Shown here: one piece after another, positions 1 to 6,861 of the stretch
Position numbering within the stretch: position 1 is the first letter of the stretch
How the letters are laid out: every line of letters starts with the position of its first letter
NCBI GenBank assembly: GCA_001507935.1
Contig: LGET01000073.1
Coordinates: 1-7,557, forward strand
Direction of reading: 5' to 3'
DNA from: Thermococcales archaeon 44_46
GTDB lineage: Archaea > Methanobacteriota_B > Thermococci > Thermococcales > Thermococcaceae
Length of the DNA: 7,557 nucleotides
Notes under the pieces: model-generated
Told to the model about the DNA's origin: nothing
The model's input: only the letters and a program-made list of their open reading frames with translations
Database searches by the model: none
Program-made: the position numbers and the translations under genes

Positions 1-416
1 AGGACGTCGTTCACTATTCCGGTGTCGTTCACTATCCTCGAAACGAGGTCTCCGGTCGATTTGTCCTTGAAGAAGTCCAGGCTTGAGAGGAGAACCTTTT
101 CGTGGAGCCTCGCCCTCAGGTCGCGGAGCACCTTTTGCCCAAAGACCTCGATGTAGAAAGTCTGGAGCGTCGCGAAGAACCACTGGGCCACGAGAGAGGC
201 AAGGTAGAGAAGGGCCACAACCAGAAAGCCGGAATAATTGCCTGCAAGGATGTAGCGGTCTATCGCTATCCTCAGGATGTACGGGGGAGCGAGCGTGGCC
301 AGGGCAGAGCCCACTATGCTCGCAACGACTATCGTGAGAGTCCGTTTATGGGAGAGGGCCTCGCCTATGAACCTTTTCAGAAGTGAAAGTGATGACTTTT
401 GCACTTCACTGGCCAT
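1..416 (-). CDS. ABC exporter half-transporter, second subunit (N-terminal part; runs off the window)
   Basis: This is the first 138 residues of a membrane-spanning ABC subunit; the ATPase domain lies beyond the window edge. The ATG at 416-414 follows a GGTGG-rich ribosome binding site and overlaps the last 11 bases of the upstream ABC gene, so the two are probably translationally coupled. The visible part is the start of a type IV exporter transmembrane domain. It has a hydrophobic helix at about residues 24-43 (TIVVASIVGSALATLAPPYI), a second at about 56-75, and then the usual amphipathic stretch with FFKDKSTGDLVSRIVNDT, which matches the conserved 'FFD..TGDLISR..ND' segment of this family. 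By inference it is the catalytic partner of the degenerate subunit encoded just upstream, together forming a heterodimeric multidrug- or lipid-type exporter. Substrate unknown. Its Walker motifs cannot be checked here. Base composition is GC-rich like its partner. Confidence 0.9.
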   Translation of the reverse strand, partial: MASEVQKSSLSLLKRFIGEALSHKRTLTIVVASIVGSALATLAPPYILRIAIDRYILAGNYSGFLVVALLYLASLVAQWFFATLQTFYIEVFGQKVLRDLRARLHEKVLLSSLDFFKDKSTGDLVSRIVNDTGIVNDV

Positions 417-2145
417 TCCACCCACCCCTGCCGAGCATCTCGCTGAAGAGCCCGCCTTTCTCTGCCAGCTCCTCCGGCTTTCCATCCTCAACGACCCTGC
501 CATCGACCATGACGATTACCCTATCTACGAGCCTTGTCATTGAAAGGCGCTGGGAGACAATAAGGGCAGTTTTGCCCTGAAGGATGTCCTTAAGGTCTTC
601 GATCAGGCTCTCCTCGGTCTTTGCATCGAGGTTTGATACTGGATCGTCGAGGAGGATTATCTTAGGCTCAAGGAGCAGCGCCCTCGCCAGAGCTATCCTC
701 TGCCTCTGGCCGCCGGAGAGGGTTACGCCCTTCTCGCCGACAACGGTGTCGTAGCCATCTGGAAGCGATGAAATGAAGTCGTGGATTTTCGCTATTTTGG
801 CAGCTCTGATGATCTCCTCAAGGCTCGCGTCGGGCTTCGCCAGCGCTATGTTCTCCCTTATGCTCCTGTTGAAGATGAAGGGCTCCTGCGGGACATAGGC
901 GACTATTTTCCTCAGGCAGGACGTCTTTATCTTCCTCACGTCCACACCGTCAATCAGGACTTCTCCCCTTTCCGGCTCGTAGAAGCGGGCTATGAGCTTT
1001 AGCAGGGTGCTCTTTCCGGAGCCGGGCGGACCGGTTATGAGAACTTTCTCCTCGGGGTTTATCTTCAGGTTCAGCCCCTTTAGGACGGTCTTTCCGGTGT
1101 GGTACGTGAAGTAAACGTCCTTAAACTCGATCTCCCCGCGCGGGCTGGTAAGCTCTACAGCGTCGGGCGGATCAATCTCCGGTGGAGCAGAGTCGGTAAC
1201 CTCAAAGAGCCTTGAGGCAGCGGCAAGACTCCTCTGTATGTCCCCTATGGTGAAGCCTAGGGCTCTTAGGGGCCATGTCATAGTGAGCATGTACGTTAGA
1301 AAGGCAGTGAGTTCACCAACGGTTAAGTTTTGGGTTATTATAGCCTTTCCACCGTAGTAAAGCATAACGCTCATGGCTATTCCCATTACGAGGAATGGTG
1401 CGTTGCCGTAGAGAGCTGTAATTTTGGTGGCTTCTACGTTGAGCCTGTAAAGTTCCTCGTTCTCTTTCTGGAACTTCTCGTGAATGTTTTCTTCCACTGA
1501 GAGGGCCTTTATGGTTTTGACCCCAGCTATACTACCCGTTGATACAGAGGCTATTACTCCTGTCTGGTGCCTCACCTCGTCGTAGATTGGCCTCACTTTC
1601 TTCGCGTAGGTGGTGTTTAAAGCGACCACGAGGGCTATCGTGAGGAGGGCAACGCCCGTGAGGGCCCGGTTCATGCGGACCATGTAGTAGAGCGAGACGA
1701 TGATAAGGAAGACGGAATAGACGAACATCCTCACGCGGAACGATAAAAAGCGCGTTATCCTCTCGGTATCGTTGGTTATCCTGCTTATGAGCTGACCGGA
1801 ATAGGTCTTGTCGAAGAACTCCATTCTGTGCCGCTGGATTGCCCTGAAGGCGTCCATACGGAGGTGGTAAACGGCGTGCTGAGCGGCTTTAACAAGGAGA
1901 TATCTACCGATGAAGCTGAAGGCCCCGTTAAGAATCGCCACAAGAAGCACGAGGAGAGCGTACCGGATGGCAACCCGATACTCGCCGGTGGTTACACCCT
2001 GGTCTATGGCTTCCCTTATGAGGATAGGAATCACGCCGTTAGTGTAGGACATAAGGAGGACTATGACTAAGCCGCCTACGAAGTGTAGTTTGTGGTCTCT
2101 GAGGTAGCTCAGGAGCCTTTTGAACTGTCTGAATGAATAGCTCAT
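406..2145 (-). CDS. ABC exporter half-transporter with degenerate ATP site (heterodimer subunit)
   Basis: A full-length fused membrane-ATPase half-transporter of 579 residues from the ATG at 2145-2143. A TTG at 2151 would add two residues. AAGGT is better spaced for the TTG, but the TATA-like box puts the transcript start near the ATG, so I prefer the ATG. Residues about 20-310 form the six-helix exporter domain, including FFDKTYSGQLISRITNDTER. The ATPase domain has Walker A GPPGSGKS (372-379), Q-loop Q420, signature LSGGQ (476-480), Walker B ILLDD (497-501) and D-loop SNLD. Two catalytic residues are changed: Asp501 stands where the catalytic Glu should be, and Gln532 (IVSQRLS) replaces the switch His. 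This pattern is known from the degenerate half of heterodimeric exporters such as TM287/288 and LmrCD. It supports pairing with the overlapping downstream gene. Substrate unknown. The gene is GC-rich compared with the region to its right. Confidence 0.95.
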   Translation of the reverse strand: MSYSFRQFKRLLSYLRDHKLHFVGGLVIVLLMSYTNGVIPILIREAIDQGVTTGEYRVAIRYALLVLLVAILNGAFSFIGRYLLVKAAQHAVYHLRMDAFRAIQRHRMEFFDKTYSGQLISRITNDTERITRFLSFRVRMFVYSVFLIIVSLYYMVRMNRALTGVALLTIALVVALNTTYAKKVRPIYDEVRHQTGVIASVSTGSIAGVKTIKALSVEENIHEKFQKENEELYRLNVEATKITALYGNAPFLVMGIAMSVMLYYGGKAIITQNLTVGELTAFLTYMLTMTWPLRALGFTIGDIQRSLAAASRLFEVTDSAPPEIDPPDAVELTSPRGEIEFKDVYFTYHTGKTVLKGLNLKINPEEKVLITGPPGSGKSTLLKLIARFYEPERGEVLIDGVDVRKIKTSCLRKIVAYVPQEPFIFNRSIRENIALAKPDASLEEIIRAAKIAKIHDFISSLPDGYDTVVGEKGVTLSGGQRQRIALARALLLEPKIILLDDPVSNLDAKTEESLIEDLKDILQGKTALIVSQRLSMTRLVDRVIVMVDGRVVEDGKPEELAEKGGLFSEMLGRGGWNGQ

Positions 2146-2167
2146 GGTCAAGCTTTACCTTCGCTAC

Positions 2168-2178
2168 TATAAATATTT
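2168..2178 (-). promoter_or_regulatory. TATA-like promoter for the ABC exporter pair
   Basis: On the minus strand this reads AAATATTTATA in the 57-base gap upstream of the ABC gene. The box centre lies about 26 bases before the ATG at 2145, the usual archaeal distance from TATA box to transcript start. The messenger would then begin at or within a few bases of the start codon, meaning it is leaderless or nearly so. This is a position-based inference; no transcript data are available. Confidence 0.55.
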
Positions 2179-2186
2179 GTCGGTTA

Positions 2187-2198
2187 AGATGTCCATCT
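2187..2198. promoter_or_regulatory. Short palindrome upstream of the ABC promoter (possible operator)
   Basis: AGATG-two bases-CATCT is a perfect 5+5 inverted repeat lying 8 bases upstream of the TATA-like box of the ABC genes. The place suits an activator or upstream regulator site. The two-base spacer makes an RNA hairpin unlikely. A 10-base palindrome can also arise by chance, so this is only a candidate. Confidence 0.25.
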
Positions 2199-2208
2199 GA
2201 TAAAGCTT

Positions 2209-2676
2209 TCAACATGCCCAGGGCTTAACCATCAGTGCCGATGTTGTTACAAACCATGTAAAAACCACCAGAGCGAGCTCGTCAATGCGTTTTTCGTAGT
2301 AATCGCGATGAAGAAAGTACGAAAGACCAGTTGCAAGGGAGAGGAAGATGAGCATCATCACAAAGCCTCCACCATAGAGCGTCTTGCAGATACCAACAGG
2401 GACGAGAAGAAGGCCGAAGAGTAAATGGCTCTTTGCGAACTCCTTCAGACCATAACACCCAAGGATAAGGTAAGCAATGAGCAAGGGAGCTATCAAAATG
2501 GCCAAGGCGAGAATCCAAGTAGATGTTACACAGTAAAACGCGACACAGGGATCCTGTCCAACTCTTCGAGTAGTCATGTAGAGACCAACAACTCTCCAAT
2601 TGCCGATTCCGAGGTAAGTTTCGATGAGGAAAATGAGAAAGGAATATGCCACCATAAGAGCTGGCTTTCCCCTCAT
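2209..2676 (-). CDS. Unrecognised small membrane protein, about five helices
   Basis: I do not recognise this 155-residue protein. It is strongly hydrophobic, with likely membrane helices near residues 6-22, 51-73, 84-98, 103-121 and 134-150. A short polar loop at 23-48 contains TTRRVGQD, and a charged loop at 123-133 (HRDYYEKRIDE) is followed by the last helix. It carries five cysteines (44, 49, 74, 97 and 155), the last being the C-terminal residue, which is many for a Thermococcales protein of this size. The ATG is 10 bases after the nadM stop, and a weak GAGG lies across that junction, so it is probably the third gene of the SAM-hydrolase/nadM operon. Sampled G+C is near 50%, between its two flanks. 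It is unclear whether it belongs with nadM or arrived with the ABC block. No function is proposed. Confidence 0.75.
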   Translation of the reverse strand: MRGKPALMVAYSFLIFLIETYLGIGNWRVVGLYMTTRRVGQDPCVAFYCVTSTWILALAILIAPLLIAYLILGCYGLKEFAKSHLLFGLLLVPVGICKTLYGGGFVMMLIFLSLATGLSYFLHRDYYEKRIDELALVVFTWFVTTSALMVKPWAC

Positions 2677-2686
2677 TTACTTCGCC

Positions 2687-3247
2687 TCAAAACTCCGGAA
2701 TCCTTATAGGTGCCTGAAGCTCCTTCTCGTTCTTCTCCAGATCCGTTGCAAGCATTCTTATCCTTTCAACTCCTTTGATCTCTTTGATATATTCTGCCAC
2801 ACTCTTTGGCACCAGATCCTCCCATGGTTCGCCTTCAATCATTCTCCTCCTTATTTCTGTAGCAGAGAGTATATCCTTCCTGAACATCGGCTGGACTACT
2901 ACTTTATAACCCCTCTCTCTAAAAAGCTGTGCAACTAGTGAGTTACCTGTAAAGACTACGTCAAACTTCGGCACCATTGCTTCTACATACGGAGCCCAAA
3001 TGGAGTTGAAGTTTATATCTGGTAGGGCAACGAGGAAGTATTTTCCTCTCGGAATTCCCTTCTCATCCAGAGCTCTTATAAGCATCTCCATTCTTTCACT
3101 TGTTGTAAATGGGTTTTTCAAAGTATGGCTAACCTGAGCACTCCCAATGCCAATTATAACCTCATCAACCTGTTCAAAAACGTATTCGAGAGCTTTTAAA
3201 TGGCCATTATGTACTGGCTGAAATCTACCAACGAAAAGACCTCTCAT
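2687..3247 (-). CDS. nadM: Nicotinamide-nucleotide adenylyltransferase, archaeal type
   Basis: This cytoplasmic enzyme joins NMN and ATP to give NAD+ and pyrophosphate, the central step of NAD synthesis and salvage. The 186-residue protein begins with the nucleotidyltransferase motif GRFQPVHNGH (residues 7-16), whose HNGH is the HxGH catalytic signature. It ends its Rossmann-like core with LSATEIR (127-133), the counterpart of the ISSTxxR phosphate-binding motif. Between them are SAQVSHTLKNPFTTSERMEML and PDINFNSIW, typical of the archaeal NMNAT family. Length agrees with that family, with a charged tail of about 20 residues. The ATG follows GGAGGG with 7-base spacing and lies 3 bases after the stop of the SAM adenosyltransferase gene, so the two are almost certainly co-transcribed. 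No key residue appears altered. Confidence 0.97.
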   Translation of the reverse strand: MRGLFVGRFQPVHNGHLKALEYVFEQVDEVIIGIGSAQVSHTLKNPFTTSERMEMLIRALDEKGIPRGKYFLVALPDINFNSIWAPYVEAMVPKFDVVFTGNSLVAQLFRERGYKVVVQPMFRKDILSATEIRRRMIEGEPWEDLVPKSVAEYIKEIKGVERIRMLATDLEKNEKELQAPIRIPEF

Positions 3248-3250
3248 TAT

Positions 3251-4038
<788 letters not shown>

Positions 4039-4066
4039 AAAAATTATTAAGGTTTATCTTTAAAAG
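4039..4066. promoter_or_regulatory. Shared divergent promoter region for the SAM hydrolase and lipoprotein operons
   Basis: Only 56 bases separate the two divergent start codons (4027 minus, 4084 plus), and this AT-rich core must hold both promoters. For the plus strand, AAAATTATTAA at 4040-4050 puts a transcript start near 4070, just before the GGGGGG ribosome binding site at 4073-4078. For the minus strand, TTTTAAAG at about 4058-4065 puts it near 4036. The two boxes lie within one TBP/TFB footprint of each other, so the operons may compete for or share regulation. The exact boxes are inferred from position only. Confidence 0.45.
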
Positions 4067-4083
4067 AACTTTGGGGGGAAAGC

Positions 4084-5694
4084 ATGAGGTATTTAAAATT
4101 TATTCCAATCGTGCTCATTCTTCTGATTTTCTCTTCTGGATGCTTAGTTAAGGAACCGGCAAAAGTTGAGATTAATACAGACAAAAGCGTCGTTAAGGAG
4201 GGGGATATTTTTCATATAATAGTTAAGGTCAACAACACTGGAAAAGTCGCGATAACTGGGGTTAACCTGTATCTTAACAACCCAGACTTTAGGATACTTC
4301 AAGCCCCTTCTTTGCAGGCACCTCTCAAAGTAGGCGAGAGGGCAGAGCTTATATGGATAGTCCAGGCTCCTTCAAATCCCGGTAGATATATGCTCAAAGC
4401 ATCCGTAGAGGTAGTGGATGAACTTCAGAGAACGTGGGGTGGATTCTATAAAGAATTGATAATAAACGTCGTGGAAAAAGAAAGCGAGATACCTTTATTT
4501 GGGGTTTTGAGTGCAAGCGTTGCTTCTCCAGAGAAAGTTGAAGGGGGTAGCGAATTTAGAGTTGAGATAACGCTGAAAAATACTGGCAACGCCCCCATAA
4601 CACTTAAAGGAATCTCGCTGAATCTATTAGATGGCATGGAAATTGTCAGAGAGCCAGAGGTTCCAGCAAATATTCTTCCTGGAGAAGAACATGGGCTGAT
4701 TTATGTGATCAAAGCCCCCTACATGCCAGAAGAGGGATATATAACTATCTCCGTAATCTACTCTGAAAATGGAGAGGAGAAGAGAGAGCTTAAAAACAGA
4801 TTTGTCAAAACTCTTTGGAGACCGTGGAACTATGATGACGACACTTTAAGAGTCGCTTATGATGAAGAGTACTACTGGATAGGGCTACCTTACCTCGTTG
4901 ATGGATTTTGGAAAGAAAAATTCAATTCTACATCTAAGATAAACCGAGAACTATTAAAAAATGAGTCTCTTTCACTTGTGAAAAACGCCACCTCAGAGAT
5001 TGAAGCTGCGAAGGCAGTTTATGATATGATTAAAAGCAGATACACCTTTGGGGACATCACAACGACCACAAACCCCTCTAATATACTTCCCCAGAATAAG
5101 ATAAGCTACGAAGAGGGCACACTTCTTTTCACAGGGATTTTAAGATCTTTGAATATTCCGGCTAGGGTTGTAACACTTTATAACGGGGAAGACTGCACGG
5201 AGAATGCAATTTCAGAGTTTTATTCAGCGGGGAGATGGTATGTTGTAGACTTCAAGAGAGAATTCTTTGGCTCGAGAGAAGAATACATAGCAACCCCATA
5301 TTTCCCCAAGATCTATCAAATGGTAACAGATGGGGTCTACAATCTTGTAGCTCAAGCACCGGAAGAGGAAGAAAAGCACGAACACGTGGATGTAAGCCCC
5401 GAGTACTTGGCCAATATAGAAGAGTCCTTAAAGAAGGTCGTCTCTGAAAGACTTAACCCTACAGTAAAGCCAAAATTATCAGTGGTGCTGATCAACATGA
5501 ATCAAAACGAGCGTATATTTACCCTTTTCTTATTTGCTTCTGCTCCTGAAAGGGAACTAAACCTTGTCTTTCAGAAAGCTGATCCGAAGAATCTTGCAAA
5601 AAACGTTGATGCACTATACAAATTTTATAAAGACAAGCCATGGCCAGAAAACTTTAGAGAGTACTGGGATATCCTGGTGGAGGTGTACAAATGA
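4084..5694 (+). CDS. Surface lipoprotein with two Ig-like domains and a catalytically dead transglutaminase-like domain
   Basis: A 536-residue exported protein. Residues 1-19 are a lipoprotein signal (basic MRYLK, hydrophobic core, then FSSG) with Cys20 as the lipid-anchored residue. Residues about 28-130 and 145-235 are two similar beta-sandwich (CARDB/Ig-like) repeats sharing an 'EG/GG...V..NTG..PIT' pattern and a 'VG/PGE...IYVIKAP' strand. Residues about 300-400 match a transglutaminase-like (TGc) fold: [17 protein letters not shown], then [18 protein letters not shown]. In active members the Cys lies 16 residues before the Ile of GIPAR; here that position is Tyr342. The HAWAE His is Asn374, and only Asp389 of the triad remains. 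The last 100 residues follow an acidic linker and are not recognised. A binding or scaffold role outside the cell is inferred. It is first in an operon with trm56 (4-base ATGA overlap) and sits behind a wobble-type GGGGGG ribosome site. Confidence 0.88.
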   Translation: MRYLKFIPIVLILLIFSSGCLVKEPAKVEINTDKSVVKEGDIFHIIVKVNNTGKVAITGVNLYLNNPDFRILQAPSLQAPLKVGERAELIWIVQAPSNPGRYMLKASVEVVDELQRTWGGFYKELIINVVEKESEIPLFGVLSASVASPEKVEGGSEFRVEITLKNTGNAPITLKGISLNLLDGMEIVREPEVPANILPGEEHGLIYVIKAPYMPEEGYITISVIYSENGEEKRELKNRFVKTLWRPWNYDDDTLRVAYDEEYYWIGLPYLVDGFWKEKFNSTSKINRELLKNESLSLVKNATSEIEAAKAVYDMIKSRYTFGDITTTTNPSNILPQNKISYEEGTLLFTGILRSLNIPARVVTLYNGEDCTENAISEFYSAGRWYVVDFKREFFGSREEYIATPYFPKIYQMVTDGVYNLVAQAPEEEEKHEHVDVSPEYLANIEESLKKVVSERLNPTVKPKLSVVLINMNQNERIFTLFLFASAPERELNLVFQKADPKNLAKNVDALYKFYKDKPWPENFREYWDILVEVYK

Positions 5695-6233
5695 TAGTAG
5701 TGCTCAGATTGGGACACAGGCCGGAAAGGGACAAAAGAATAACAACCCATGTAGCCCTAACTGCGAGGGCTTTTGGAGCGGATAAAATCATAATAGCAGC
5801 TGAAAAGGATGAGCATGTATACGAGAGCGTTACAGACGTTGTAAAACGTTGGGGAGGGCCGTTTGAGATTGAATTTAACCCCCACTGGAGGCAGATTTTG
5901 AGAGAGTGGAAAGGAAAGATAGTTCATTTAACTATGTATGGAATACACATTGATGAAGCTATCCCAAAGATAAGGGAAGTGGCAAAGAATGAGGACATCT
6001 TGATTGTTGTTGGTGCTGAGAAAGTCCCGAGGGAAGTCTATGAGATTGCCCACTACAACGTGGCTGTTGGAAATCAGCCCCATAGTGAAGTTGCAGCATT
6101 AGCGGTGTTTCTCGATAGGCTCCTCGAAGGAAAGGGACTCAAAAAAGAATTCAAAAACGCAAAGGTTAAGATAATCCCACAAGAAAAAGGGAAGAAGGTA
6201 ATATCTCTGGAGGAGTGCGAAGATGTTGAATAG
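5691..6233 (+). CDS. trm56: tRNA (cytidine(56)-2'-O)-methyltransferase, archaeal Trm56
   Basis: This SPOUT-class enzyme 2'-O-methylates C56 in the T-loop of archaeal tRNAs using SAM, which helps stabilise the tRNA elbow. The 180-residue protein is complete and has the family's hallmark segments: [26 protein letters not shown] (positions 5-30), LTMYG (80-84), [13 protein letters not shown] (106-118) and the knotted SAM-binding C-terminal part [19 protein letters not shown] (126-144). The ATG overlaps the lipoprotein stop as ATGA, with GGTGGAGGTG just upstream, so translation is probably coupled. Its own 3' end overlaps the next gene by 11 bases. The charged tail after residue 165 is variable in the family. 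Most archaea use this protein for C56, whereas Pyrobaculum uses a box C/D guide, which makes the C/D RNA at the end of this operon a notable neighbour. Confidence 0.96.
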   Translation: MIVVLRLGHRPERDKRITTHVALTARAFGADKIIIAAEKDEHVYESVTDVVKRWGGPFEIEFNPHWRQILREWKGKIVHLTMYGIHIDEAIPKIREVAKNEDILIVVGAEKVPREVYEIAHYNVAVGNQPHSEVAALAVFLDRLLEGKGLKKEFKNAKVKIIPQEKGKKVISLEECEDVE

Positions 6234-6783
6234 ATACCGTTCAAACGTTAAGGGATACTTAGAGGCTATAGTAAAACCTTTAGCTAAGATAGGCATTACT
6301 CCAAATCAGCTTACGTTTGTTGGACTGTTGATATCTCTTTTGGGGGCGTATTTCTTTGCTCAAGGCTCTCAGAGGATTGCCGCATTAGTACTGCTCTTTG
6401 GATCACTTGTAGATGCCCTTGACGGAACTTTGGCGCGGTTTACAGAAAAAACTTCACGGTTTGGAGCATTTTTGGACTCAACCTTCGATAGAATAAGCGA
6501 TGGGGCAGTGCTGTTTGGAATCGCATATGGAGGGTTGGTAAAATGGGAGATTGCAGTTATTGCGCTCATAGGTTCATATTTGGTTAGTTACGAGAGATGC
6601 AGGGCGGAACTTGCTGGAAGCGGTACTCTCGCGATTGGAATAGCTGAGAGGGCAGAGAGGCTCCTCATAATAATTGTAACGGCCCTTTTCAACAGGGTCG
6701 ATATTGGTGTTTATGCCGTTGCAGTTTTAGCATGGATAACGGCATTCCAAAGATTGTGGGAAGCAAAGAAAAGATTAAGCTGA
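6223..6783 (+). CDS. CDP-alcohol phosphatidyltransferase, probably archaetidylinositol phosphate synthase
   Basis: An integral membrane enzyme of 186 residues that transfers a lipid phosphate from a CDP-activated ether lipid to an alcohol. The complete family signature D-x2-D-G-x2-A-R-x8-G-x3-D-x3-D is present: D64, D67-G68, A71-R72, G81, D85 and D89, which bind two metal ions and the CDP group. Hydrophobic helices occupy roughly 30-46, 50-63, 92-105, 107-122, 145-157 and 160-174. The segment [13 protein letters not shown] (122-134 region) followed by [10 protein letters not shown] resembles the 'SY.RARAE..G' pattern of inositol-phosphate-using members, which favours archaetidylinositol phosphate synthase (CDP-archaeol plus myo-inositol 1-phosphate) over serine or glycerol enzymes. 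The ATG follows GGAGGAGTG with 5-base spacing and overlaps trm56 by 11 bases. The acceptor alcohol is inferred, not proven. Often annotated pgsA-like. Confidence 0.88.
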   Translation: MLNRYRSNVKGYLEAIVKPLAKIGITPNQLTFVGLLISLLGAYFFAQGSQRIAALVLLFGSLVDALDGTLARFTEKTSRFGAFLDSTFDRISDGAVLFGIAYGGLVKWEIAVIALIGSYLVSYERCRAELAGSGTLAIGIAERAERLLIIIVTALFNRVDIGVYAVAVLAWITAFQRLWEAKKRLS

Positions 6784-6791
6784 AATAAAAA
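6783..6791 (-). terminator. Oligo-T terminator of the HAD gene
   Basis: Reading leftward from the HAD stop, the minus strand has GTTTT and then TTTTTATTT at this position, about 55 bases past the stop codon. T-rich runs without a required hairpin are the usual archaeal termination signal. If used, the HAD messenger carries the full antisense of the C/D guide RNA in its 3' tail. Confidence 0.45.
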
Positions 6792-6792
6792 C

Positions 6793-6861
6793 GCTAAAAC
6801 GGGATGATGAAAATTTCGCTAGCGGAGCTGTGAAGATCCCTGCCGTTACTGACCGTTTAGC
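6793..6861 (+). ncRNA. Box C/D guide RNA (double guide for 2'-O-methylation)
   Basis: All parts of an archaeal C/D sRNA occur in order. C box ATGATGA is at 6804-6810, a 12-nt D' guide at 6811-6822, D' box CGGA (CUGA variant) at 6823-6826, a 3-nt spacer, C' box GTGAAGA (one change from RTGATGA) at 6830-6836, a 12-nt D guide at 6837-6848, and D box CTGA at 6849-6852. Flanks 6793-6802 and 6853-6861 pair in a 9-bp stem with one bulged A (6796). The stem leaves exactly 3 nt (6803-6805) before the tandem G-A pairs, as the L7Ae-bound kink-turn needs. The D' guide is complementary to UAGCGAAAUU, the 23S segment around E. coli 1931-1940; the D guide suits AACGGCGG around 1900-1907. It should act with L7Ae, Nop5 and fibrillarin. 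It lies 10 bases after the synthase stop and overlaps the end of the opposite HAD gene. No own promoter is clear, so processing from the operon transcript is likely. Confidence 0.85.

Noticed and set aside
382..410. Inverted repeat AGTGAAAGTG / CACTTCACT with GATGA inside, resembling a hairpin or C box
   Set aside because: It lies in the overlap of the two ABC genes and their first codons, needs a bulge to pair, and has no matching D box or guide layout. Probably incidental.
83..543. Long plus-strand open frames opposite the ABC genes
   Set aside because: They are antisense shadows in GC-rich coding DNA, with Arg/Pro/Ser-rich low-complexity translations and no ribosome sites.
2152..2208. Repeated AAAGCTT words (2151-2157 and 2202-2208) as possible direct repeats or element ends
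   Set aside because: Seven-base AT-rich repeats 50 bases apart are common by chance, and no transposase or target duplication is present.
4833..4867. Two ATGATGA C-box-like words
   Set aside because: They encode YDDD and YDEE in the lipoprotein, with no correctly spaced D box and no terminal stem.
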